From Dolosigranulum pigrum ATCC 51524 (GTDB lineage Bacteria > Bacillota > Bacilli > Lactobacillales > Carnobacteriaceae_A), in assembly GCF_000245815.1 (NCBI RefSeq), contig NZ_JH601103.1, positions 1,141,438 to 1,205,437 of the forward strand: a stretch of 64,000 nt of DNA. The letters are read 5' to 3'. The position numbers and the translations under genes were made by a program. The notes beneath the pieces were generated by a model that searched no databases, had not been told where the DNA came from, and worked only from the letters and a program-made list of their open reading frames with translations. The stretch's first letter is position 1, and each line of letters begins with the position of its first letter. Shown here piece by piece: positions 30,089 to 37,888 of the stretch.

Positions 30089-31017
30089 TATTTGGCCTCC
30101 TTTTCGCTATAATGCGCTAACCATTTTTCTTTCGCCGGACCATCTAAGAGCGGGAAGTCCAACTTGAAGCGCTCTGTCACAAACTGTTTCGCAATTGCGC
30201 GAGCCATTTGTCGAATACGTCGCAAGTAATCAGGTCGCTCAATTTGTGAAACTGTTCCACGCGCGTCTAGTAAATTAAAGACATGTGAACATTTCAAGAC
30301 ATAATCATACGCTGGGTGTACCAATCCTTCTTCAATTAATCGCAAAGCTTCTGTTTCATAAGCTTTAAATTGGTCACTTAACATTTGATGATTACTTTGA
30401 TCGAAAGCATATGTCGAATGTTCGAATTCAGGTTGTTTAAAGATATCGCCATACTTAACCCCTTGCGTCCATTCTAACTCGTATACATCATTAACTTCTT
30501 GCACATAAGACGCTAAGCGTTCAATCCCGTATGTGAGCTCCGCTGTAACAACATCCACTTCCATACCTCCTACTTGCTGGAAGTAAGTAAATTGAGTGAC
30601 TTCCATCCCGTCCAACCAGACTTCCCAACCAAGCCCAGCACAACCAAGCGATGGATTCTCCCAGTTATCTTCCACGAAACGAATATCATGTTGCAGTGGG
30701 TCAATTCCCAATGCTTCCAAGCTCCCTAAATACAGTGCTTGAATGTTGTCCGGTGAAGGTTTCATCACCACTTGGAATTGATGGTGTTGGAATAAGCGGT
30801 TCGGATTTTGACCGTAACGTCCATCATCCGGTCGCCGTGAAGGTTCAACATACGCAGCATTCCAAGGCTCTGGGCCATTACTGCGCAAGAACGTATACGG
30901 ACTCATTGTTCCTGCTCCTTTTTCCGTATCATATGCATTTAATAATAGACAGCCTTGATCAGACCAATAACGTTGTAACTTTAAGATAATATCTTGAAAC
31001 GATAATGTTTGACTCAT
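30088..31017 (-). CDS. glyQ: Glycyl-tRNA synthetase alpha subunit
   Basis: Catalytic class II subunit of glycyl-tRNA synthetase, forming glycyl-adenylate and charging tRNA-Gly. The 309-aa protein shows the highly conserved opening [58 protein letters not shown], and [20 protein letters not shown]. It is the first gene of glyQS, translated from an AAGGA site just after the T-box terminator hairpin. Confidence 0.98.
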   Translation of the reverse strand: MSQTLSFQDIILKLQRYWSDQGCLLLNAYDTEKGAGTMSPYTFLRSNGPEPWNAAYVEPSRRPDDGRYGQNPNRLFQHHQFQVVMKPSPDNIQALYLGSLEALGIDPLQHDIRFVEDNWENPSLGCAGLGWEVWLDGMEVTQFTYFQQVGGMEVDVVTAELTYGIERLASYVQEVNDVYELEWTQGVKYGDIFKQPEFEHSTYAFDQSNHQMLSDQFKAYETEALRLIEEGLVHPAYDYVLKCSHVFNLLDARGTVSQIERPDYLRRIRQMARAIAKQFVTERFKLDFPLLDGPAKEKWLAHYSEKEAK

Positions 31018-31236
31018 TTATTGTCTTCCTTTCTCATCATTAAAAAAACCATCCCTATGCTGACACATATCTCCTGTGATCAGCATAGGGACGGTTTTCC
31101 CGCGGTTCCACCCTACTTCCAACACTCCTCTAAGAATGCTAGCACTTTTATAATAGTTGGCAGATGTAGTGACTTCCGCTACTTACCAAGTTGGTGCCTG
31201 CCAACTCCATAGCGAATACTTCTAACCATTCTATAT
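31018..31236 (-). promoter_or_regulatory. T-box riboswitch of glyQS
   Basis: The leader senses uncharged tRNA-Gly and allows read-through into glyQS. The T-box consensus TGGAACCGCGGG is exact at 31110-31099. It is followed by a strong terminator whose arms are 31080-31096 and 31047-31063 (17 bp, one mismatch), with seven T at 31048-31042. Stem I lies upstream; GGC within GTTGGCAGGCACC (around 31195-31207) is a plausible glycine specifier. At about 220 bases the leader is short, like the reduced glyQS T-box known from Bacillus. The specifier assignment is by eye. Confidence 0.93.
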
Positions 31237-31243
31237 TAAATCT

Positions 31244-31272
31244 ATTTTCCCAAAATATTGTCTGGTTGTCAA
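31244..31272 (-). promoter_or_regulatory. glyQS promoter
   Basis: Minus strand -35 TTGACA (31267-31272, perfect), 17-base spacer, -10 GAAAAT (31244-31249, 4 of 6). The -35 overlaps the recO stop codon at 31269. Confidence 0.6.
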
Positions 31273-32045
31273 TCATTTTTCTCTTGTAATAATTGACCCC
31301 AATCTTGCATTTGTTGGATAAAGGTTTTACTTTTTAGGTGCACCCCGACTAACTCTTCATAGATCGTATCGATTACTCGTTGCATTTCTCCCTTTACCTC
31401 ATCGCTGACAGAAATGCGTCTCAATTTTTCGATATTAAGCTGTGCGAATTGACGAATAAAATGAACCGCACGTGGATCGGCCTGCAGTCGATAATCATCA
31501 CGATCAAAATGTTCCGGACACAATAAACCGTGTAGACGACTCGAATAATCAAAGCGTCCATCTTGCCGATAACAAATAACACACCCGCGCAACTCCGGCA
31601 TCACCCCAAATTGATAGAGCAACTTCACTTCAAAAATATTCATAATAACTTGCCCATCCAACCCTTGATCAAGTAACTCTAACCCAATAGCTAACTGATT
31701 ATACAATCCCGGCGCAGGTATACGGTCTTCCATACTCGCATCAACTAAGCCACAAATATATGTTCCGTACGCATTTTTAAAAATATCTTGTTGAATATGC
31801 GTCAGAGGTTCCACCTGCGAAGCATCTCTAATAAACGATAACCCTTGTGAATTGAGTTGGACAATAAAGTGAGCAATCGTAAACGGTTGAATCACTGCAG
31901 CTAAGCGCTGATTCGGACGCTTCGATCCCCGTACAAAAAACATTAATTTCCCATAGTCTTTTAAAAAAATTTTAACGAGATAGTCACGTTCTTTATAGCG
32001 TCTTATAGACAACACAATACCCGCTGATTCAACAATGTTGGCCAA
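31269..32045 (-). CDS. recO: DNA repair protein RecO
   Basis: Helps load RecA on SSB-coated single strands with RecF and RecR. The 258-aa protein has the N-terminal OB fold (GIVLSIRRYKERDYLVKIF, YGKLMFFVRGSKRPNQ) and a helical C-terminal domain with a zinc-finger-like region (GCVICYR then GLLCPEHF). It is the last gene of the phoH-ybeY-dgkA-cdd-era-recO cluster, 32 bases after era, the classic Firmicutes order. Confidence 0.95.
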   Translation of the reverse strand: MANIVESAGIVLSIRRYKERDYLVKIFLKDYGKLMFFVRGSKRPNQRLAAVIQPFTIAHFIVQLNSQGLSFIRDASQVEPLTHIQQDIFKNAYGTYICGLVDASMEDRIPAPGLYNQLAIGLELLDQGLDGQVIMNIFEVKLLYQFGVMPELRGCVICYRQDGRFDYSSRLHGLLCPEHFDRDDYRLQADPRAVHFIRQFAQLNIEKLRRISVSDEVKGEMQRVIDTIYEELVGVHLKSKTFIQQMQDWGQLLQEKND

Positions 32046-32077
32046 AGTTTCACCTCAATTTGTTAAGTAATCTTTAA

Positions 32078-32986
32078 TTAGTAATCATCGCGACGATAAC
32101 CATATTCATTCAAGCGCGCTGGTTTTTCTCGCCAATCTTTTTGAACTTTTACCCATAACTCAAGATGAATATCGTCTCCTAATAAGCGTTCGATATCTTT
32201 TCGGGCACGAATACCGATATCTTTAATCATCTTGCCACCTTTACCAATAATAATTCCTTTTTGGCTCTTTCGCTCAACAATAATCATCGCATTAACTTGT
32301 ACTTTACCATCTGTATCTCGATCAATCTGTTCCGTCACAACCGCTACTGAATGCGGGATTTCTTCTCGGGTTAAGTGAAGCACCTTCTCCCGAATAAGTT
32401 CTGAAACAATAAAGTACTCTGGGTGATCTGAAACTTGCTCATCCGGATAAAATTGGGGGCCTTCTGGTAAATAACTGACAACATGATTTAACAATTCTGA
32501 CACATTGTTACCTTGCAACGCAGAAATCGGAATAACTTCGGCAAAGTTACCCTCACTCGTATATGATGCGATAATATCTGGTAACTCATCCGGTGAAATT
32601 TGATCAATTTGGTTTAAGACTAAAAATACTGGTGTCTGAATAGACTGAAGCTTATCCATGATAAAGCGATCACCGGGGCCTATTTTTTCAGTTACATTGA
32701 TTAAGAATAACACAACATCAACGCCACCGATTGTTCCAATCGCTGAGTCCACCATGAACTTGCCCAATCGATGCTTAGGCTTATGTATTCCTGGCGTATC
32801 AATGAAAACAATTTGTTCAGTATCAGTTGTATAGATCCCTTGAATTTTATTACGGGTTGTTTGCGCTTTATCACTAATAATCGTAATCTTCTGACCGACA
32901 ATGTGATTTAACAAAGTTGATTTCCCAACATTGGGACGTCCGATTAGTGTGACAAAACCTGATTTAAACTGTGATGTTTCTTTCAT
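32078..32986 (-). CDS. era: GTPase Era
   Basis: Essential GTPase that binds 16S rRNA and assists 30S assembly. The 302-aa protein has G1 [12 protein letters not shown], the G2 region [13 protein letters not shown]3 [14 protein letters not shown]4 NQIDQ and G5 ISALQG, followed by a C-terminal KH domain ([24 protein letters not shown]). Its ATG shares a base with the cdd stop (TAATG), so it is coupled to cdd. Confidence 0.97.
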   Translation of the reverse strand: MKETSQFKSGFVTLIGRPNVGKSTLLNHIVGQKITIISDKAQTTRNKIQGIYTTDTEQIVFIDTPGIHKPKHRLGKFMVDSAIGTIGGVDVVLFLINVTEKIGPGDRFIMDKLQSIQTPVFLVLNQIDQISPDELPDIIASYTSEGNFAEVIPISALQGNNVSELLNHVVSYLPEGPQFYPDEQVSDHPEYFIVSELIREKVLHLTREEIPHSVAVVTEQIDRDTDGKVQVNAMIIVERKSQKGIIIGKGGKMIKDIGIRARKDIERLLGDDIHLELWVKVQKDWREKPARLNEYGYRRDDY

Positions 32987-33393
32987 TATACCAAATCTCC
33001 TGACTTAAAAGCTCCTGGAAGTAGTGTACCGACCGTTGTTTCTTGGATTAAACCATGACTATTCATCAAAATAACCGGCATCTCTGGGGGACAAAACTCT
33101 GAAATCACTTGGCGGCACGCACCACAGGGAGAGATTGGCCCCTCTGTATTGCCCGTCACCACTAAACATTCAAAGGATTGATCTCCTTGGGCAATAGCCG
33201 AAAACAAAGCTGTACGTTCTGCGCAGTTCCCTAAGCTATATGAAGCATTCTCAATATTACATCCACCATAAATCTTACCTGAATCTGTTAAAACAGCCGC
33301 GCCAACAGGAAACTGTGAATAGGGAACATACGCCTTATCCAACATCCCATGCGCCACTTGCTTCAATTCTTGTATATAATTTTCTGCTACCAT
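32986..33393 (-). CDS. cdd: Cytidine deaminase
   Basis: Zinc enzyme converting cytidine or deoxycytidine to (deoxy)uridine in pyrimidine salvage. Zinc and catalytic residues are present: [21 protein letters not shown] and [12 protein letters not shown], the short tetrameric form. A TTG at 33399 opens the longest frame, but the GAGGGGG site 7 bases before ATG 33393 sets the start (135 aa, [10 protein letters not shown]). It is coupled to era and lies 13 bases after dgkA. Confidence 0.95.
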   Translation of the reverse strand: MVAENYIQELKQVAHGMLDKAYVPYSQFPVGAAVLTDSGKIYGGCNIENASYSLGNCAERTALFSAIAQGDQSFECLVVTGNTEGPISPCGACRQVISEFCPPEMPVILMNSHGLIQETTVGTLLPGAFKSGDLV

Positions 33394-33406
33394 AATCAAT
33401 CCCCCT

Positions 33407-33787
33407 CTAGAAATACGTCATAATCTTTGGCACAAATAATAATAATCCGATGATAAAAGAAAACACAGCTGAAATTAAGACAATTCCGGCTGACATATCT
33501 TTGACTTTTTTAGCTAGTGGATGATACTCATCAATAACTAGATCAACTAAGTTTTCAATAATCGTATTTAAGATTTCGCTAGCAATCACAACAAATACCG
33601 CTACCAATAACCACTTATAATCACTCGGAGAGAAATCAAAGGCCAAAGAACCTAGAAATACGATCACCGTCATTGAGATATGAAATCGAAAATTGCGTTC
33701 TTCACGATAGGCCGTCTTAACCCCTTCCCATGCAAAATGAGCAGATCGCTTAAAGGTTTTATTTTTTTCAGGACGTGGTTGATTCAT
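33407..33787 (-). CDS. dgkA: Diacylglycerol/undecaprenol kinase family protein
   Basis: Small integral membrane kinase. In Gram-positives this family mainly phosphorylates undecaprenol to feed the wall-precursor carrier. The 126-aa protein has an N-terminal amphipathic segment (HFAWEGVKTAYREERNFRFH) and three membrane helices, with the conserved ASEILNTIIENLVDLVID motif that holds the catalytic glutamate. It overlaps ybeY by 4 bases (ATGA type). Confidence 0.93.
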   Translation of the reverse strand: MNQPRPEKNKTFKRSAHFAWEGVKTAYREERNFRFHISMTVIVFLGSLAFDFSPSDYKWLLVAVFVVIASEILNTIIENLVDLVIDEYHPLAKKVKDMSAGIVLISAVFSFIIGLLLFVPKIMTYF

Positions 33788-34257
33788 CGAACCAGCCCAA
33801 ATCCATCCAAAATATCCCGTTGCAAGTCGAACATCTCAGCTTCTTCTTCTTCCGTCATATGATCATATCCATTCAGGTGCAAGAAACCGTGTACGACTAA
33901 AAAACCTAACTCACGCTTAAATGAATGTCCATATTCAACTGCTTGTTCTTGTGCTCGCTGGAAAGACACAAAAATATCACCTAATTCACGTGACTCATCC
34001 ATCACTTCTTGAATGGCAGGAAAATCATCTTCAACTACAGATTCCTCCAACGCAAATGAAATCACATCAGTTACAGCATCTTTTTGACGATATTCTCGGT
34101 TAATGTTTTGAATTTCTTCATTATCCACAATGATGACTGACATAGCACAATTCTCTTCCAGTTCTAAATAATCAGCGGCATACGCCAAAACATCTTGAAC
34201 CATTTGTGTCAACTCATCTGTCAATGTTTGTTGCTCATCGTATAATTCAACAATCAT
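33784..34257 (-). CDS. ybeY: Endoribonuclease YbeY
   Basis: Zinc endoribonuclease for 16S rRNA 3' maturation and ribosome quality control. The 157-aa protein has the diagnostic metal motif HGFLHLNGYDHMTEEE and the upstream DVISFALEE and LGDIFVSFQRA segments. It sits between phoH (3-base gap) and dgkA (4-base overlap), as in most Firmicutes. Confidence 0.96.
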   Translation of the reverse strand: MIVELYDEQQTLTDELTQMVQDVLAYAADYLELEENCAMSVIIVDNEEIQNINREYRQKDAVTDVISFALEESVVEDDFPAIQEVMDESRELGDIFVSFQRAQEQAVEYGHSFKRELGFLVVHGFLHLNGYDHMTEEEEAEMFDLQRDILDGFGLVR

Positions 34258-34260
34258 ACT

Positions 34261-35247
34261 TTACTCCTTATGTTTATTATCTGCATCACGATTATAAGCG
34301 GCAATAACTTGTGACACAAGCTGGTGACGGACAACATCACTTGCACTAAACTGAACGTGTCCAATCCCCGGTGTATCTTGCAAGATATGGCGTGAATGAA
34401 CTAAACCGCTCATCTGTCCACGCGGTAAGTCGATCTGACTAATATCCCCATTAATCATCATCTTAGATCCAAAACCTAGTCGTGTTAAGAACATCTTCAT
34501 CTGTTGTATGGTTGTATTTTGCGCTTCATCTAAAATCACAAACGCATCATCTAATGTTCGTCCCCGCATATAAGCAAGAGGTGCAATCTCGATGGTTTCT
34601 TTTTCCATTAAGCGATTTGTATGCGTTACGCCTAAAATACTGTAGAGCGCATCATAGAGCGGACGCAAATATGGGTCAACCTTCTCCTTCAAGTCACCGG
34701 GTAAGAATCCTAAGCTCTCACCAGCTTCAACCGCGGGACGGGTTAATATAATTCGCTTCACTTCATTCTTACGTAATGCTTCAACCGCTAAGGCCACAGC
34801 TAGGAATGTTTTTCCCGTACCTGCTGGACCAATTCCAAAGACAATATCATTCTTCTTAGCACTTTGCACATAATATTGTTGCCCCACATTTCGCACGCGA
34901 ATTGGCTTCCCATCTACATCTCGTCCAACAATTTGTTCATGCATTCGCATAAATTGGTCAAGTTGATCGGCCTCCGCCAATCGCAGTGCACTCATTACAT
35001 CAGCCGGTTTAATTCGACTGCCGTGTTCATAAAGCAACTCGAGTTGTCCTAAAATTTCTCCTGCCCGAATGACTTGCGCTTCTGAACCGGTCAAAATCAC
35101 CTTTTCGCCACGCGTTGATATCTGAATATCTAAGGCCTCTTCCAATAACGTTAAGTGATTATTTCTCGGACCGAATATCGCAATCGCTTGATCGGGATCC
35201 TTAAATGTTCGCATCGATTGAAATTTCTGATCTGTCAACAGTAACAT
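34261..35247 (-). CDS. PhoH-family ATPase
   Basis: Cytoplasmic P-loop ATPase of the PhoH/YbeZ family, linked with YbeY in RNA metabolism. It has an N-terminal KH-like region (QISTRGEKVILTG), Walker A FGIGPAGTGKTFLAVALA, and Walker B DAFVILDEAQNTT with the downstream GFGSKMMINGDISQIDLPRG. The start is uncertain. The longest frame begins at ATG 35280 with no Shine-Dalgarno. ATG 35247 is preceded closely by GAAGGGG (only 2 bases), and TTG 35238 would have 11-base spacing. Family alignment favours the two downstream choices. It is the first gene of the cluster running to recO. Confidence 0.92.
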   Translation of the reverse strand: MLLLTDQKFQSMRTFKDPDQAIAIFGPRNNHLTLLEEALDIQISTRGEKVILTGSEAQVIRAGEILGQLELLYEHGSRIKPADVMSALRLAEADQLDQFMRMHEQIVGRDVDGKPIRVRNVGQQYYVQSAKKNDIVFGIGPAGTGKTFLAVALAVEALRKNEVKRIILTRPAVEAGESLGFLPGDLKEKVDPYLRPLYDALYSILGVTHTNRLMEKETIEIAPLAYMRGRTLDDAFVILDEAQNTTIQQMKMFLTRLGFGSKMMINGDISQIDLPRGQMSGLVHSRHILQDTPGIGHVQFSASDVVRHQLVSQVIAAYNRDADNKHKE

Positions 35248-35347
35248 CGCCCCTTCAAATTTTCTCGTCAACTTTATCATACCACAGATTACAGTTGAGG
35301 ACCAGTTGTCAATTAAATTTTATCCTACTATGTTATGGTACAAACAG

Positions 35348-35382
35348 AAAAACCACCTCGCAAGTTTTACCCTTCAAGGTGG
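35348..35382 (-). terminator. Terminator after the PTS-IIC-like gene
   Basis: Stem CCACCT/AGGTGG (35377-35382 with 35353-35358) enclosing a small AAG/CTT stem, followed on the minus strand by TTTTT. It isolates the PTS-IIC-like unit from phoH. Confidence 0.75.
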
Positions 35383-35391
35383 CTGCAATTA

Positions 35392-36414
35392 TTATTCAAC
35401 TGACAAAGCTAAATCACCAAAACGCATAAAATGTGTCGCATACAATACTTTATTCACGCCATATGTGATCAAAATTGGCAAGACTGCACCACATAATAAC
35501 TGAATACCCAATGCACTTAGACCGCCATTATTCAGCAACCAAATCGGAGATACGAAAGCGGAAAAACCCATTCCGCCCACTTCTGGAACGGCTTGGAAGC
35601 CAAAGCCAACTGTTGCAAGTGGTGCACAGATGGCAGCTGAGAGCAGTGGTCCGATCATGACGGTTGGATTTTTGATTAGATTCGGTAATTGCAACTTTGC
35701 TGTGACAATTAATTGACCTAAGAAACCACCCATGTCATTATCGCGCCAAGAAACAAATGCATAAGCAAAGAATTGTGATGTTGTACCGATGAGTAGTGCG
35801 CCATTCACTAATGGACTAAGCGCTAGAGCAATTGATAGCGCTGCTGATGACAAAGGTGACATTAACGCAATTGCGAACAAGACGGACATGATCATTGACC
35901 CAACAACGGGACTCCCTTCAACCGCACCTGAAATCATCTGACTTAATTGCAAGAGTATCGGTTGGATCACACCGCTGGACAAGACACCAACAACTCCTCC
36001 AATTAGCACGGTAACGATTGGGATAGTAATCATATCTAATTTTGATGTGCCCGTAATTTTTTTACCAACAAAAACCGCTACTGTAGCAGCTATAAGAGCC
36101 CCGACTGGATCCCCACCTACTAAGCTAAGTGACCCATCTTCTAAAATAGTAACTGCTCCTGCCCCCAATGTCGCTGATGACATCGCGGAGAATAAGACAA
36201 GTGCGTTGACTTCCATCTTATAGGCAATGCCCGCTCCTAACGCTGGTGCGAGCATAACTGTAGTAACTTTTCCAATCTTAAATAGCATCTCAATTCCGGT
36301 CATATTACCAAGCGTTTGGATTAAAAAACCAATTCCAACCGCAACAAAAATTGCAAACGCAACCCCTGATGATACTTTCATAACCTGTTCTTGCACATAC
36401 TGCTTTGCTTTCAT
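35392..36414 (-). CDS. PTS_EIIC_2-family membrane protein, solitary
   Basis: A 340-aa polytopic membrane protein with about nine to ten hydrophobic segments and many small-residue motifs (MLAPALGAGIAYKME, ALMSPLSSAALSIALAL, GFGFQAVPEVGGMGFSAFVSP). It fits the family catalogued as phosphotransferase EIIC type 2. No IIA, IIB or sugar-metabolism gene is nearby and no phosphorylation domain is attached, so sugar PTS function is unsupported. It is monocistronic, with AGGGAGG before its ATG and a terminator after it. A leader peptide rich in terminal isoleucine codons and an attenuator lie upstream, so control by isoleucine or branched-chain amino acids is inferred. Transport of such amino acids is a possibility, not shown. 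Confidence 0.82.
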   Translation of the reverse strand: MKAKQYVQEQVMKVSSGVAFAIFVAVGIGFLIQTLGNMTGIEMLFKIGKVTTVMLAPALGAGIAYKMEVNALVLFSAMSSATLGAGAVTILEDGSLSLVGGDPVGALIAATVAVFVGKKITGTSKLDMITIPIVTVLIGGVVGVLSSGVIQPILLQLSQMISGAVEGSPVVGSMIMSVLFAIALMSPLSSAALSIALALSPLVNGALLIGTTSQFFAYAFVSWRDNDMGGFLGQLIVTAKLQLPNLIKNPTVMIGPLLSAAICAPLATVGFGFQAVPEVGGMGFSAFVSPIWLLNNGGLSALGIQLLCGAVLPILITYGVNKVLYATHFMRFGDLALSVE

Positions 36415-36440
36415 AACTTCCTCCCTCTCTTTTTTAAGTA

Positions 36441-36546
36441 TAAAAATAACCTACATATCACTGTAGGCTCGATCGTCATTAGATTAGAGCCCTTCAACTA
36501 ACTTCGAATAGGACTCTACGTTTACTCAACTGTAGAATCCTGGGCT
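36441..36546 (-). promoter_or_regulatory. Attenuator between leader peptide and PTS-IIC-like gene
   Basis: Two alternative RNA structures follow the leader peptide. The first is closed by AGCCC/GGGCT (36546-36542 with 36492-36488) and contains a 10-bp stem AGGATTCTAC/GTAGAGTCCT (36541-36532 with 36519-36510). The second is a terminator-like hairpin, CCTACA/TGTAGG (36465-36460 with 36453-36448, extendable by two pairs), followed by TTATTTTTAT. If the 5' AGCCC arm is covered by a stalled ribosome, GGCTC (36491-36487) can pair with GAGCC (36468-36464), consuming part of the terminator stem. The AGCCC arm overlaps the leader stop codon, so ribosome position would decide the outcome. Confidence 0.7.
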
Positions 36547-36658
36547 AAATAATAATAATGACTAAGTAATCACTATGAGCAGTAGGTGCACTATCTGCCT
36601 GAACTGATTTTTTTGATAATTTAGTTTTTACGTTATATACCTTCAATACGTTCTTCAT
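36545..36658 (-). CDS. 37-aa leader peptide ending in Leu-Val-Ile4
   Basis: Small reading frame of 37 codons starting MKNVLKVYNVKTKLSKKSV and ending SDYLVIIII followed by TAG. The last six codons are TTA GTC ATT ATT ATT ATT, all branched-chain amino acids. A perfect AGGAGG site lies 7 bases before the ATG and a near-consensus promoter 26 bases before it. The stop codon overlaps the first arm of the attenuator (36441-36546). This matches the form of ilv/leu-type leader peptides, whose translation speed reports aminoacyl-tRNA supply. I recognise no homologue; the peptide itself probably has no function beyond regulation. Confidence 0.75.
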   Translation of the reverse strand: MKNVLKVYNVKTKLSKKSVQADSAPTAHSDYLVIIII

Positions 36659-36683
36659 AAGTGCTCCTCCTTTTCATATTAGT

Positions 36684-36712
36684 ATAATAAATTAAATTAT
36701 CTAACATGTCAA
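36684..36712 (-). promoter_or_regulatory. Promoter of the leader peptide/PTS-IIC-like transcript
   Basis: Minus strand -35 TTGACA (36707-36712, perfect), 17-base spacer, -10 TATTAT (36684-36689, 5 of 6). Transcription would begin near 36677, about 20 bases before the leader peptide ATG. Confidence 0.8.
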
Positions 36713-36785
36713 TAGTTTTTATTATATATAATTAATATTAGATAGATTTGTGCTAACCACTCAGTGTCGGTCTTATTTTATAAAT

Positions 36786-36818
36786 AAAAAAAGACACCAA
36801 CATAAAATTGTTGATGCC
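36786..36818 (-). terminator. rpsU-yqeY terminator
   Basis: 10-bp stem (36809-36818 with 36793-36802, two G-U pairs), 6-base loop, followed on the minus strand by seven T. It lies 10 bases after the yqeY stop. Confidence 0.85.
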
Positions 36819-36827
36819 TCATTTATA

Positions 36828-37274
36828 TTATTCTGATAATTTAGCTTTGACGACTTCACTGACAAAATTGCCGTCTGCGCGACCTTTAACTTTGGGCATG
36901 ACAGCTCCCATAACTTTCCCCATATCCTGCATACCACTTGCATCGACACTATCAATGACAGATTGAACAATCTCTTTCACTTCGTTATCTGATAAGGGTT
37001 CTGGTAAATACTCAGCAACGATAGCTAATTCTTCTTCCACTTCGTCTACTAAGTCGTCACGTCCAGCTTGTTTAAATTCTTGCAGAGAATCAAGTCGTTG
37101 CTTCTTCTCACGAGCAAGAATATCAAGTTCTTCTTGTTCTGTTAAATCGTCTTGTTTAGCTAGTTTTTCATTTTGGAGCGATGCTTTTAACATGCGAATT
37201 GTTTTTAGTTTTGCTTTATCTTTCGCTTTCATCGCTGCCTTCATGTCTTGGTTTAATTGATCTAATACGCTCAA
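36828..37274 (-). CDS. GatB/YqeY-domain protein
   Basis: The 148-aa cytoplasmic protein is a stand-alone YqeY domain, homologous to the tail of the GatB subunit of tRNA amidotransferase and presumed to bind tRNA. Visible family features are LNQDMKAAMKAKDKAKLKTIRMLKASLQ, AGRDDLVDEVEEELAIVAEYLP, and the closing GKVMGAVMPKVKGRADGNFV. It lies 20 bases after rpsU and shares its transcript, the standard rpsU-yqeY pairing. The exact function is not established. Confidence 0.93.
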   Translation of the reverse strand: MSVLDQLNQDMKAAMKAKDKAKLKTIRMLKASLQNEKLAKQDDLTEQEELDILAREKKQRLDSLQEFKQAGRDDLVDEVEEELAIVAEYLPEPLSDNEVKEIVQSVIDSVDASGMQDMGKVMGAVMPKVKGRADGNFVSEVVKAKLSE

Positions 37275-37294
37275 TTATAACACCTCTCTACAGA

Positions 37295-37477
37295 TTAACG
37301 GCGCTTGTGGTTACGGCGACGTGCCTCTTCTGATTTCTTCTTACGCTTAACACTTGGTTTCTCGTAATGTTCACGTTTACGTGCTTCTCTTAATGTGCCA
37401 CTCTTAGAAACTGAACGTTTAAAACGACGAAGAGCGTCATCGATTGACTCACCATTTTTAATTGTTGTTTTAGTCAT
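37295..37477 (-). CDS. rpsU: 30S ribosomal protein S21
   Basis: Small basic 60-aa protein of the 30S platform near the anti-Shine-Dalgarno. It has the typical S21 pattern [40 protein letters not shown] and an arginine-rich end. A GGGGAGG site lies before the ATG. The transcript has a 5' leader of about 70 bases with two hairpins (see 37502-37545). Confidence 0.97.
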   Translation of the reverse strand: MTKTTIKNGESIDDALRRFKRSVSKSGTLREARKREHYEKPSVKRKKKSEEARRRNHKRR

Positions 37478-37501
37478 GACTGAACCTCCCCTCGTCTACT
37501 C

Positions 37502-37545
37502 AGGTGCTATGCACCTCTCACTTACTTATTGGATAGTTATCCAAT
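37502..37545 (-). promoter_or_regulatory. Two hairpins in the rpsU leader
   Basis: On the transcript, ATTGGATA/TATCCAAT (37545-37538 with 37535-37528) is at or next to the predicted 5' end, and AGGTGC/GCACCT (37516-37511 with 37507-37502) lies a little further down. They could stabilise the 5' end or act as a ribosomal-protein operator; no known motif was matched. Confidence 0.45.
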
Positions 37546-37552
37546 TACACTT

Positions 37553-37581
37553 ATTATATAAAAATATCACGCAACAATCAA
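37553..37581 (-). promoter_or_regulatory. rpsU-yqeY promoter
   Basis: Minus strand -35 TTGATT (37576-37581), 17-base spacer, perfect -10 TATAAT (37553-37558). Of the rest of the 411-base gap 37478-37888, bases 37582-37831 hold no gene I can support; a weak small frame on the plus strand is discussed as a finding. Confidence 0.75.
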
Positions 37582-37831
37582 TACCCATTTTCAATTTCTC
37601 GATATAAAATTTTACCATCACCTTAATACAATGATTACTACAACAGAAAAAATAACGCTAATAAGTTGATTGATTCTTGGTTGTACCAGACATTCTCAGC
37701 TTACTAATTGTATAATACACCTCTTAAAACAAATAATGTCTTATAAACGCTTTAGTCGGCACACAGCTCTCTCATCCTTCCATTTTGTAAAGGGGTTATT
37801 CTATGTGCTATGTGAGAGAAATTTTCAATAC

Positions 37832-37873
37832 AAAAACCAGTGACAAAGAGAATCCACTCATTCGACACTGGTT
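37832..37873 (-). terminator. zur operon terminator
   Basis: Stem AACCAGTG/CACTGGTT (37866-37873 with 37835-37842), 23-base loop with a small internal stem, followed on the minus strand by TTTTTG. It ends the gluP-glcK-rhodanese-zur unit. Confidence 0.75.
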
Positions 37874-37888
37874 TATGATTTATTTTAT

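Noticed and set aside
30651..30989. 112-codon plus-strand frame inside glyQ
   Set aside because: It is antisense to highly conserved glyQ codons; no ribosome site.
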